From an uncultured Ignavibacteriota bacterium (lineage in GTDB: Bacteria; Bacteroidota; Ignavibacteria; Tepidaquicellales; Tepidaquicellaceae): 14,717 bases of DNA. Position 1 is the first letter of the stretch; each line of letters starts with the position of its first letter. Location: the NCBI GenBank assembly GCA_937983305.1, contig CALKAJ010000053.1, forward strand, positions 1 to 14,717, written 5' to 3'. The notes beneath the pieces were generated by a model that was not told the DNA's origin, searched no databases, and saw only the letters and a list, made by a program, of their open reading frames with translations. This document shows positions 6,810 to 14,672 of the stretch, in pieces. Made by a program: the position numbers and the translations under genes.

Positions 6810-8150
6810 TTATTTTTTTTCTCTTTGTAACTCATTTACTTTTTGTTTTCCAAGTCTTATCCATTGGACAAGCGGTATGTTTGCCGGACAGGTAAAAGTA
6901 CAGGTTCCGCATTCCATACAGGTTGTAATGTTAAATTCTTCCGCTTCGGCATATTTTTCAAGTTGTGAATATCTTGAAAGTTTTGTCGGTATCAATTGCA
7001 GCGGACAGGCTTCAATGCATTTTCCGCATTTCAAACAGGGTGTCTCAGGATGTGCATTCACTTCATCTTTTGTTAATACTACAATTCCGCTTGTCGCCTT
7101 CATCACGGGTGCCGCAAAGTCAAACTGTGCCACTCCCATCATTGGTCCGCCGACTATAACCTTCATTGCATCGTCTTTCACTCCTCCGCAATAATCAAGT
7201 ACATCCTGAATTGAAGTCCCGATTTTTACAAATAAATTTTTTGGAGTAGTTATTCCTTTGCCCGTTACGGTTAATGCGGCATATAACTGCGGCTCGCCTT
7301 TCACTACTGCATCATATATCGCAGTTGCCGTTCCGATGTTCTGCACTATTACTCCTACATCAAGAGGCAGTTTTCCGGGAGGAACTTCTCTGCCGATGCA
7401 AGCTTTTATTAACATCTTTTCTGCTCCCTGCGGATATTTTGTTTCCAGTGCTTCTACAGTTATTTCAGGGAATTCCTTTGCCGCTTCTCTTAATACTTTT
7501 ATGGCCTCAGGTTTATTATCTTCTATTCCTATCATTCCCTTCTTTACGCCAACCGCTTTCATTATTAAGCTGAGTCCCGTAACAACATCTACAGGTCTCT
7601 CAAGCATTAATCTGTAATCTCTCGTCAGATACGGCTCACATTCGCATCCGTTTAATATTACGTATTCTATTTTCTTATCTTCAGGCGGCGTTAATTTTAT
7701 GAAAGTTGGAAATGCCGCTCCGCCCTGTCCGACCAATCCTGCTATTCTGACCCGCTCTTTAATTTCTTCCGCTGTTACAGTTTTGTAGTCAAGCGGCTCA
7801 TATTTCTCTGACTCATCTTTGCCGTCGGATTTTATTAATATAGATTCCTTCGGAAAGCCTGATGTGTTTGGCTCTACGTGCAGCTTTTGCACAACGCCTG
7901 AAACCGAACTGTGTATGGGTATCGAAACAAATCCCTCCGGCTCGGCTATTACACTGCCCGCCTTCACTGCATCGCCTTTTTTCACTACAGGCTTTGCCTG
8001 TTTTCCAATATGCTGCGAAAGCGGTATAATTATATTTTCCGAATCGGGCATTATTTCTAATGCCAATTCCTGTGAGAGTTCTTTATGTTCAAAGGGATGT
8101 ACTCCTCCTTTGAAAGTTTTTTTCGTGAAATTTTTTATTTTGTCTAAAAT
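6810..8150 (-). CDS. rnfC: Rnf complex NADH-side subunit RnfC (unusual start codon)
   Basis: The peripheral cytoplasmic subunit that binds FMN and NAD(H) and two 4Fe-4S clusters, first gene of the operon. Counting from the TTG at 8066, there is a barrel-sandwich N-terminal domain, then the GLVGQGGAAFPT nucleotide/flavin loop (110-121), NGCECEPYLTRD (139-150), and two ferredoxin motifs with C344/C347/C350/C354 and C383/C386/C389/C393. The first ordinary start codon in frame is that TTG (418 residues), but the frame stays open upstream to a stop at 8166-8168 and encodes the family's conserved N-terminus, KKTFKGGVHPFEHKELS. No ATG, GTG or TTG occurs in that extension. Possible starts are ATT at 8159 or 8150 and ATA at 8138; the 8150 boundary used here is a best guess. 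The family call is very sure; the start is not. Confidence 0.93.
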   Translation of the reverse strand: MLDKIKNFTKKTFKGGVHPFEHKELSQELALEIMPDSENIIIPLSQHIGKQAKPVVKKGDAVKAGSVIAEPEGFVSIPIHSSVSGVVQKLHVEPNTSGFPKESILIKSDGKDESEKYEPLDYKTVTAEEIKERVRIAGLVGQGGAAFPTFIKLTPPEDKKIEYVILNGCECEPYLTRDYRLMLERPVDVVTGLSLIMKAVGVKKGMIGIEDNKPEAIKVLREAAKEFPEITVEALETKYPQGAEKMLIKACIGREVPPGKLPLDVGVIVQNIGTATAIYDAVVKGEPQLYAALTVTGKGITTPKNLFVKIGTSIQDVLDYCGGVKDDAMKVIVGGPMMGVAQFDFAAPVMKATSGIVVLTKDEVNAHPETPCLKCGKCIEACPLQLIPTKLSRYSQLEKYAEAEEFNITTCMECGTCTFTCPANIPLVQWIRLGKQKVNELQREKK

Positions 8151-8186
8151 GGCTTTAATATTTAATTATTTTACAAGTAGGATATA

Positions 8187-8217
8187 CAAACATATTGAGA
8201 ATAAAAATTTTTTTCAA
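8187..8217 (-). promoter_or_regulatory. Candidate Bacteroidota-type promoter for the rnf operon
   Basis: On the minus strand TATGTTTG (8194-8187) matches the TAnnTTTG -7 element exactly, and TTG (8217-8215) lies 20 bases upstream, close to the usual spacing to the -33 element. Transcription would begin near 8180, about 20-40 bases ahead of the candidate rnfC starts at 8159, 8150 and 8138. The match is visual. The organism's sigma factor preference is inferred. Confidence 0.4.
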
Positions 8218-8249
8218 TGATAAAACGAATAAAAGATTGTTTTGTACTT

Positions 8250-9125
8250 TTATTGAATTGCTGAGGTAATTTCTTTAATTAACTCATTTTGGCTCAACCC
8301 CATTTTTCTGAGAAGTGTGGTATTAAGTGAAACATCATAAACCGGCTTCACGGTTGACATATCTTTTAAATAAATTTTATTTAGCAAAGTTTCGTCAAAT
8401 CCGCCCGCCTCGCAAAGCATCGCCCCGAGCTCATATCTGGATACCCTCTCCGGACCTGCAAAGTTTAAAGTTAAATTTTTCAAACCCGAATCAACTATCT
8501 GAGATATAATCCTTGAAGCATTTTGCAGAGATAGCGGAGTTCTGAGCTGGTCAACAAAAAGATTTGACAGCTTTCTGTTTCTCAGATTTTCGAGCAAAAT
8601 ATGAAAATTATTCACAGAGCCGTTTAACCCAATCCCAAAAAGAAGAGCCGTTCTGAGTATAACATAATTTTCTGTTATGCTTTTTATTTCTTCTTCCGCT
8701 TCCACCTTAGAAACTGCATAAGATGAGAGCGGATTTATTTTACCGCTTTCCGTAAGCATTCCGCCGCTGTTCCCGTCATAGACTAAATCAGTTGAAGTGA
8801 ATACCATCCTTGCTTTTATACTCTCGCACGATTCGGCAATTACTCTTGTCGCTTCTACATTAATTTTTTTAACCTCTTTATATGGCATTGCATCAGCTGT
8901 TTCCGGACGCGTAATTCCTGCAGTGTGAATTACAAAGTCCGGTTTATTTTCAAGTATTACTTTTTTCAACGAGGATAAATCTTCAAGATTTAACCGTATT
9001 GATTTAAAATTTTTTGTATTCCCTTCCCTCGTATTGTGTAATGCAATTATTTCATTCTTCTTTGCAAGTTCAATATTGAGATATTGTCCCAATAAACCCG
9101 ATGCTCCTGTGATTATGACTTTCAT
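8250..9125 (-). CDS. SDR-family sugar-nucleotide reductase, RmlD-like
   Basis: A 291-residue NAD(P)-dependent extended short-chain dehydrogenase/reductase resembling dTDP-4-dehydrorhamnose reductase (RmlD). The Rossmann motif TGASGLLG lies near the N-terminus. The catalytic set is a TSTDLVYDG strand and the YAVSK motif, with Y137 and K141 counted from an extra in-frame TTG one codon upstream. LRTALLFG and a C-terminal NFAGPERVSRYELG segment are typical of the RmlD substrate-binding half. The start is taken as ATG 9125, giving MKVIITG. No other rhamnose-pathway genes (rmlA, B, C) are nearby, so the sugar substrate cannot be fixed; a related epimerase/reductase activity is equally possible. It runs in the same direction as rnfC but about 100 bases separate them, and a promoter candidate lies in that gap, so it is probably a separate transcript. 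Confidence 0.8.
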   Translation of the reverse strand: MKVIITGASGLLGQYLNIELAKKNEIIALHNTREGNTKNFKSIRLNLEDLSSLKKVILENKPDFVIHTAGITRPETADAMPYKEVKKINVEATRVIAESCESIKARMVFTSTDLVYDGNSGGMLTESGKINPLSSYAVSKVEAEEEIKSITENYVILRTALLFGIGLNGSVNNFHILLENLRNRKLSNLFVDQLRTPLSLQNASRIISQIVDSGLKNLTLNFAGPERVSRYELGAMLCEAGGFDETLLNKIYLKDMSTVKPVYDVSLNTTLLRKMGLSQNELIKEITSAIQ

Positions 9126-9195
9126 CAAATATTTGTATTAAGAGTATGTTATATTGCAAATTATTTTTGTAAATTTAGTTAAAATTAAAATTATT

Positions 9196-10044
9196 ATGAA
9201 GACAAGAAATATAATATTTTGGGTGCTTGCAATTATTATTACTTTAGCCTCGGCGTACTATCAAAGAATTACAGGTCCTACCTATGAGCTTAGCGGCTCC
9301 GAATCTTTTCAGGGAAAAGATATAATTTATAAGTTTGAAAGAAGTCATTCCATTAGCTCTGATTGCCCGGTCATTATTCCCGTAGCAGACGATACATATA
9401 AGGGAACAATTCTTTGGAAAAGAAATAAAACCAATGATGAGCTCACAAGGGTTGAAATGAAAATATATAAAGATACTGTTATATCCGATGTCATATCCGA
9501 TAAACTTCAGAAAGGATATTTTCTTTACGGAACTTTGCCAAAGCAGCCGCCGGCAGGAAAATTGAATTACTATGTCCGCCTCATTAAAGATAATTCCGAA
9601 AAAGTCATTCCGGAAAAAGAACCTGTTACAATCAGATTCAAGGGTGATGTTCCCACGGTTATCCTGATTATTCACGTAATTGCAATGTTTGCCGCGATGT
9701 TAGTTGCAACAAGAACCGGCCTTGAAGCATTAATGCCCGATCCGAAATATACAAAGTATATGCTTTGGACTCTTGGAATTCTCGCATTTGGCGGATTTGT
9801 TATGGGTCCGATAGTTCAAAAATATGCATTCGGTGAATACTGGACAGGAATACCTTTTGGAATAGATTTAACCGACAACAAAACTCTTATAGCATTTGTC
9901 GGATGGCTTGTCGCATTGATTATGTATAAACGCTCTCAAAAACCCAAGCTTTGGGTTATCGGAGCTGCTGTTTTAATGCTTATAATTTTTATTATCCCGC
10001 ACAGTGTTCTTGGCTCTGAGCTGGATTACAACCAGATGAAATAA
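9196..10044 (+). CDS. Five-helix membrane protein of unknown function
   Basis: I do not recognise this family. The start is taken as ATG 9196 (282 residues); an in-frame TTG at 9154 would add 14 residues but looks unlikely. One N-terminal helix (about 6-22) is followed by an exported region of about 130 residues rich in beta-like segments, and then four helices at about 153-173, 187-208, 230-245 and 252-270. Conspicuous segments that look conserved are ITGPTYEL just after helix 1, YAFGEYWTGIPFGIDLTDNK (210-229) between helices 3 and 4, and IPHSVLGSELDY at the C-terminal end. H160 in helix 2 and H269 at the end of helix 5 could be metal or haem ligands, but this is speculation. The secreted peptidase gene begins 16 bases downstream, so the two probably share a transcript. 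TATTTTTG at 9162-9169 fits a -7 promoter element but has no well-spaced -33 partner. Confidence 0.75.
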   Translation: MKTRNIIFWVLAIIITLASAYYQRITGPTYELSGSESFQGKDIIYKFERSHSISSDCPVIIPVADDTYKGTILWKRNKTNDELTRVEMKIYKDTVISDVISDKLQKGYFLYGTLPKQPPAGKLNYYVRLIKDNSEKVIPEKEPVTIRFKGDVPTVILIIHVIAMFAAMLVATRTGLEALMPDPKYTKYMLWTLGILAFGGFVMGPIVQKYAFGEYWTGIPFGIDLTDNKTLIAFVGWLVALIMYKRSQKPKLWVIGAAVLMLIIFIIPHSVLGSELDYNQMK

Positions 10045-10060
10045 AAAATTAATTTTTAAT

Positions 10061-11857
10061 ATGAAAAATATAATAAAACTAACTCTTTTCGCATTACTGA
10101 TTGCAATCAATTTTGCAAATGCTTATCCCGTTGATTCTTTAGAACTCGCCCGGAACAATGAAGTTACCAAAGAAGAACTTTTTCAACACCTTAAATTCCT
10201 TTCAGATGATAAACTCGAAGGCAGATTCCCCGGAACAGCCGGCGATATAGTTGCAAGAGAATACATCATCAATGAATTCAAAAAATACGGCTTGAAACCC
10301 GGCAACGGTAACAGCTTCCTTCAATTTTTTACCTTTAGAAGAGGATTCAAAATTACCGATAATAACTATGCATACATTTCGTCGGGAGATAAAACCTGGA
10401 AATTGTTCACCGAAATTGACTGGTATCCCGTTGCCTATACTGAAAACGGCTCATTCAAAAGCGGCCTTGTCTTTGCCGGATATGGAATTAATTCCGATGA
10501 ATATAACGACTTCCAAAATCTCGATGTCAAAGATAAGTTTATTATAATCTTTAAAGGAGCCCCTGATTTCAAAAATAAAAAAATCCCCGAATACCTCTCT
10601 AAAGACAGATATAAAATTTCAATAGCAAAAGAGCTCGGCGCAAAAGGAGTAATATTTGTTAATCCCCCTGACGGCGGCAGTGATGAAATTGATATCTCAC
10701 TCGTTGATGACCTTTCTCAGAAATCAGGACTGCCCGTTATTCATATCAGAAGACATATCATTACAGACTTATTTGAAAATCAAGGTTTAAACTTAGAAAG
10801 TGTTTATAAAGAAATACTTAAGTTTTCTCATCCCGCAAGTTTTGGAATGGAAAAGCTTATAATCGAAATGAATGTGGAAGTTGCAGATAGTCCTACTGAA
10901 ACTACAAACGTACTCGGCTTTCTTGAAGGCTCCGACCCTGCTCTGAAAAACGAAGTTGTGGTTATCGGTGCACACTACGACCATCTAGGCTATGGTCATA
11001 GAAATAGTCTCGACGATTCTAAAATAAAACAAGTTCATAACGGAGCAGATGATAACGGCTCAGGAACAGTCGGAGTTCTCGAACTTGCACAAAAAATTTC
11101 TTCAACTAAAGACCTCTTCAAAAGAAGCATTCTCTTTATGTGCTTTGGCGCCGAAGAAATGGGTTTGCTCGGCTCTGACTTTTTCGTGAAATCGGATTTA
11201 TTTAAGTCTTATAACATTGTATCAATGATTAATCTCGATATGATTGGCAGACTCGAAAATAACGTTCTCGTTATAAACGGAACCGGAACATCGGATATCT
11301 GGGAAAATCTCCTGAAAGAAACCAACAGCAATTATAATTTCAGTCTCTCTTTAGGAAAAGAAGGTTTCGGCGGCTCCGACCATTCGTCATTTAATACAAA
11401 GAAAGTCCCTGTTCTTTTTTTCTTCAGCGGAATACATTCCGACTATCATAAATCAACAGACGACTATTGGAAAATAAATTACGACGGATTCGAAAAAATT
11501 TTAAAATATGCTTATGATGTTACAAAGCAGGTTGCTAATCTCGACAGCAAACCCCTTTATGTAGAAGTTACCGAAAACAATCAGCCGACAAGAACAACTT
11601 TCAAAATGACGCTCGGTGTCATTCCCGATTTTTCATACAACGATAACGGATTTAAAATTTCCGGAGTCAAGCAGGGCGGTCTCGCCGAAAAAGCAGGAAT
11701 GAAAGCCGGCGACATTATAATTAAATTTATCGGAAAAGATATTAAAAATATTTATGACTATACTGCCGCTCTCGGTGATATGAAAAAAGGAGAAAAAGTT
11801 GAAGTAGTTTATATCAGAGATGGTGTTGAAACTTCTGTTTCAATAGATACGGAATAA
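10061..11857 (+). CDS. Secreted M28-family zinc aminopeptidase with PDZ domain
   Basis: A 598-residue exported metallopeptidase. It has a signal peptide (1-21, cleavage predicted after ANA), a PA-like insert domain (about 130-260), the M28 catalytic domain (about 280-490) and a C-terminal PDZ domain (about 515-597, with GGLAEKAGMKAGDIIIKF). The two-zinc site is complete: H305 in GAHYDHLG, the aspartate pair D330/D331 in NGADDNGSG, catalytic base E365 and ligand E366 in GAEEMGLLGS, D393 in NLDMIGR, and H463 in SDYHKSTDD. It probably removes N-terminal residues from peptides in the periplasm or outside the cell. The PDZ domain may guide substrate or partner binding. It follows the membrane protein gene by 16 bases, and its 3' end is ten bases from convergent acpS. 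The precise substrate cannot be told. Confidence 0.92.
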   Translation: MKNIIKLTLFALLIAINFANAYPVDSLELARNNEVTKEELFQHLKFLSDDKLEGRFPGTAGDIVAREYIINEFKKYGLKPGNGNSFLQFFTFRRGFKITDNNYAYISSGDKTWKLFTEIDWYPVAYTENGSFKSGLVFAGYGINSDEYNDFQNLDVKDKFIIIFKGAPDFKNKKIPEYLSKDRYKISIAKELGAKGVIFVNPPDGGSDEIDISLVDDLSQKSGLPVIHIRRHIITDLFENQGLNLESVYKEILKFSHPASFGMEKLIIEMNVEVADSPTETTNVLGFLEGSDPALKNEVVVIGAHYDHLGYGHRNSLDDSKIKQVHNGADDNGSGTVGVLELAQKISSTKDLFKRSILFMCFGAEEMGLLGSDFFVKSDLFKSYNIVSMINLDMIGRLENNVLVINGTGTSDIWENLLKETNSNYNFSLSLGKEGFGGSDHSSFNTKKVPVLFFFSGIHSDYHKSTDDYWKINYDGFEKILKYAYDVTKQVANLDSKPLYVEVTENNQPTRTTFKMTLGVIPDFSYNDNGFKISGVKQGGLAEKAGMKAGDIIIKFIGKDIKNIYDYTAALGDMKKGEKVEVVYIRDGVETSVSIDTE

Positions 11858-11867
11858 GTGATTTTTA

Positions 11868-12233
11868 TCAGAGTTCTTCACAGGTTACAACCGCACAGGC
11901 GTAACCGTCTGTGTGTGAAATGCTGATATGATATTTGTACTTTGAAAATTCGTTTTCAGTGGTGTGGTTTATGTACGGTTTGCCGCGCTCGTCATTAAGG
12001 ATTTCAATATCTTTCCAGCCGAAATCTTTTGAAATTCCCGTTCCGAGTGCTTTGGAATATGCTTCCTTTGACGCAAATCGTCCTGCAAAATGAAGTTCGG
12101 GTTTTGAGAACTTTTTGCAGTATGCGATTTCATTTTCCGTTAAAATCCTTGTGAAAAATCTGTCGCCGAATTTTTCGATTACACCTTTGATTCTTTGAAT
12201 TTCGATTATATCTATACCAACACCTTTTATCAT
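11868..12233 (-). CDS. acpS: Holo-[acyl-carrier-protein] synthase AcpS
   Basis: A 121-residue enzyme that transfers 4'-phosphopantetheine from coenzyme A to a serine of acyl carrier protein, activating it for fatty acid synthesis. The first motif GVGIDIIEIQRI contains the Mg2+ ligand D8. The second, GRFASKEAYSKALGTG, contains E57. ISISHTDGYACAVV near the C-terminus completes the family signature. Length is typical. The ATG at 12233 gives the standard MIKGVGIDI N-terminus. It stands alone between the convergent peptidase gene and divergent radA; the 74-base gap to radA must hold both promoters, but no clear match was found in it. Confidence 0.96.
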   Translation of the reverse strand: MIKGVGIDIIEIQRIKGVIEKFGDRFFTRILTENEIAYCKKFSKPELHFAGRFASKEAYSKALGTGISKDFGWKDIEILNDERGKPYINHTTENEFSKYKYHISISHTDGYACAVVTCEEL

Positions 12234-12307
12234 AAATGTTTTTTATTTTTTGTTCCAACAATATTAATAATTTTTTGCTCTAAAATCTATATAAAGCGAG
12301 ATAAATA

Positions 12308-13672
12308 TTGGCTAAACTAAAAACCAAGTTTGTATGTCAAAAGTGCGGCTACAGCACAGCCCGATGGATAGGAAAATGTCCCGAATGTGAAAGCTGGAAT
12401 TCTTTCGTAGAAGAAATTCAGGATACTTCAGTTTCGAAAAAATCCAAAAGCATCGAGCGAAAAGCCGATTCGGCAAATATCCTGATGCTCTCCGGTATCA
12501 ACGAAACTAAAGAAATGAGATTTTCCACCGGAATTGCAGAACTGGATAGAGTACTCGGAGGCGGAGTCGTTAACGGCTCAATAGTATTAATTGGCGGCGA
12601 CCCGGGCATCGGAAAATCAACATTGATGCTTCAGATATCCTCAAAACTTCAAGGCAAAAGATTTCTCTACGTCAGCGGCGAAGAATCTGCCGTTCAGATT
12701 AAAATGAGAGCAGAGCGGCTTGGAAATATTCCTGAAAATTTCTATGTGCTATCGGAAACAAATCTCGAACTCATAGAAGCTGTAATAATTCAGAAAGAGC
12801 CCGACTTCATCATAGTTGATTCAATTCAAACTGTTTACAGACCTGAACTCGAAAGCGCTCCCGGCACAGTATCGCAATTAAGGGAAAGCACATCCAAATT
12901 AATCAATATCGGAAAAACATTAAATATTCCGATTTTCCTTGTTGGACATATTACAAAAGACGGAACAATTGCAGGTCCGAAAATTATTGAACATATGGTT
13001 GATGTGGTCTTACAGTTTGAAGGCGAAAGAACACACCTCTATAGAATTTTAAGAGGAATAAAAAACCGATTCGGCTCAACAAACGAAATCGGAATTTTCG
13101 AAATGACCGAAAAAGGTTTAAAGGAAGTACCAAATCCGAGCGAAGTATTTTTATCGCAGAGAAATTACGGAGCTTCCGGCTGTGTTATCTCATCATCCAT
13201 CGAAGGAACACGGCCAATACTGATAGAAATTCAGGCACTTGTATCCCCCACCAGTTACGGATTCCCGCAAAGGACTTCAATGGGCTTTGATTTGAAAAGA
13301 CTGAATATTATCATAGCCGTACTCGAAAAGAAACTCGGAATATTTTTAAATAAATATGACGTATTTATAAATGTTGCAGGCGGCGTGAAAGTTGATGAGC
13401 CCGCAGTTGACCTTGCAGTAGCAATGAGTATTTTTTCGTCTTATAAAGATGTTCCCGTTGACTCCGAAACCATTGTGCTCGGAGAAGTCGGACTCGCCGG
13501 CGAAATCAGAACAATAAGCAACATAGAAAGAAGGATAAACGAATCGGCAAAACTTGGATTTAAAAGAATCATACTTCCGAAAAATAATCTGAAATATATT
13601 GACTTAAAAAAATATAAGATTGAAATAACCGGAGTCGAAAACATAAAAGAGGCACAGGGAAAATTAATTTAA
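12308..13672 (+). CDS. radA: DNA repair protein RadA (Sms)
   Basis: A 454-residue RecA-like ATPase that drives branch migration of recombination intermediates during DNA repair. The N-terminal zinc finger is C10/C13/C24/C27 (CQKCG...CPEC). Walker A is GDPGIGKST (97-105, K103), Walker B is FIIVDS (D171), and the RadA-specific KNRFG motif is at 252-256. The C-terminal third is the Lon-protease-like domain with VAGGVKVDEPAVDLAVA. Length is typical. Translation starts at TTG 12308, which gives MAKLKTKFVCQKCG, the conserved RadA N-terminus; no ATG gives a better fit, so the TTG start is well supported. A weak GA-rich site (GCGAG) lies about seven bases upstream. An A+T-rich hairpin follows the stop. 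Confidence 0.97.
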   Translation: MAKLKTKFVCQKCGYSTARWIGKCPECESWNSFVEEIQDTSVSKKSKSIERKADSANILMLSGINETKEMRFSTGIAELDRVLGGGVVNGSIVLIGGDPGIGKSTLMLQISSKLQGKRFLYVSGEESAVQIKMRAERLGNIPENFYVLSETNLELIEAVIIQKEPDFIIVDSIQTVYRPELESAPGTVSQLRESTSKLINIGKTLNIPIFLVGHITKDGTIAGPKIIEHMVDVVLQFEGERTHLYRILRGIKNRFGSTNEIGIFEMTEKGLKEVPNPSEVFLSQRNYGASGCVISSSIEGTRPILIEIQALVSPTSYGFPQRTSMGFDLKRLNIIIAVLEKKLGIFLNKYDVFINVAGGVKVDEPAVDLAVAMSIFSSYKDVPVDSETIVLGEVGLAGEIRTISNIERRINESAKLGFKRIILPKNNLKYIDLKKYKIEITGVENIKEAQGKLI

Positions 13673-13681
13673 AAATTTTGA

Positions 13682-13707
13682 ACTTCAAAAATTTATTTTT
13701 TTGAAGT
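13682..13707 (+). terminator. A+T-rich hairpin between radA and fbp
   Basis: ACTTCAAAAA (13682-13691) and TTTTTGAAGT (13698-13707) are exact reverse complements around a six-base loop. It begins ten bases after the radA stop. The stem is A+T-rich and no T-tract follows, so it is a weak terminator candidate at best. Other roles at the fbp leader are possible. Confidence 0.35.
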
Positions 13708-13737
13708 ATATTCAGAAAACTCAAAAATTGTACGAAT

Positions 13738-14672
13738 ATGGAAAACAATTTCAAAACCATTTACAGACACATCATTGAAGAAGAAAGAAAAATTCCGGAA
13801 GCAACCGGACAGCTTTCCGATTTGCTCTCCGATATTGCTCTCGCCTGCAAAGTAATTTCACTCGAAGTTAACAGAGCCGGATTAATTGATATACTCGGAT
13901 TAACCGGAAACGTAAACGTGCAGGGAGAAGAAGTTAAAAAACTTGACGAATACGCCAATGCAGTTCTTACATACTCAATGAAACTCGGAGGCCACGCCTG
14001 CGCCGTATGCTCTGAAGAAGAAGAAGAGTTTATCCCCATTGATACTGAATATGGTCACGAAAGATTTGAAAATAAATATATCTGCCACTTTGACCCGCTC
14101 GACGGCTCATCAAATATTGATGCGAATATTTCCATAGGAACAATTTTTTCGATTTATAAAAGAGTCTCTTTAAGAGGACCCGGAACGATTGAAGACGTTT
14201 TACAGCAGGGAATTCATCAGATAGCCGCCGGATATTGCGTTTACGGCTCAAGCACAATATTTGTTTATACTGCGGGCAAAGGTGTTCACGGATTTACACT
14301 TGACCCCTCTGCAGGTGAATTTATCTCTTCTCACGAAAATATTACAATCCCCAAAAAAGCAAAAACATATTCTGCAAACGAAGGTAATTATATTAAATGG
14401 TGCGATGGAATGAAAAAATATATTGATTACCTGAAAGAAGAAGATAAAGAAACCGGAAGACCTTATTCCTCAAGGTATGTCGGCTCGCTCGTAGCCGACT
14501 TCCACAGAAATCTTTTATACGGCGGAATTTTTATTTACCCGGCAGATAAAAAAAGCAAAGTTGGTAAACTCCGTTTAATGTATGAAGCAAATCCGCTTGC
14601 AATGATTGTAGAGCAAGCCGGAGGCAGAGCTTCTACAGGTAAAGAACGGATTCTTGAAATCAAACCGACAGC
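13738..14672 (+). CDS. fbp: Fructose-1,6-bisphosphatase class I, 3' end cut by adapter
   Basis: Hydrolyses fructose 1,6-bisphosphate to fructose 6-phosphate in gluconeogenesis. The genomic part covers 311 complete codons plus two bases. Motifs seen include GQLSDLLSDIA near the N-terminus, the acidic metal site CSEEEEE (91-97), the signature FDPLDGSSNID (118-128) with D119 and D122 as Mg2+ ligands, RYVGSLVADFHRNLLYGG in the substrate-binding half, and EANPLAMIVEQAGGRAS near the C-terminus. The family usually runs to about 330-340 residues, so roughly 20-25 residues are missing. The apparent ending DRKSVV and stop at 14692-14694 are read from sequencing adapter, not from the gene. The ATG at 13738 gives a normal N-terminus. 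A separate single gene is likely. Confidence 0.95.

Noticed and set aside
7258..7617. 119-residue plus-strand reading frame opposite rnfC
   Set aside because: An antisense shadow of rnfC, with low-complexity composition and no separate start signals.
8193..8202. Hairpin in the gap between the RmlD-like gene and rnfC as a terminator
   Set aside because: The only inverted symmetry (ATTGA...TCAAT around an A/T run) is A+T-only and imperfect, and it coincides with the candidate promoter.
9126..9128. TTG start one codon upstream of the RmlD-like reductase ATG
   Set aside because: ATG at 9125 gives the usual MKVIITG beginning, so the TTG adds nothing.
9154..9195. TTG start at 9154 adding 14 residues to the unknown membrane protein
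   Set aside because: The ATG at 9196 gives a normal N-terminus with the helix correctly placed behind a positively charged start; the extension overlaps a candidate promoter element.
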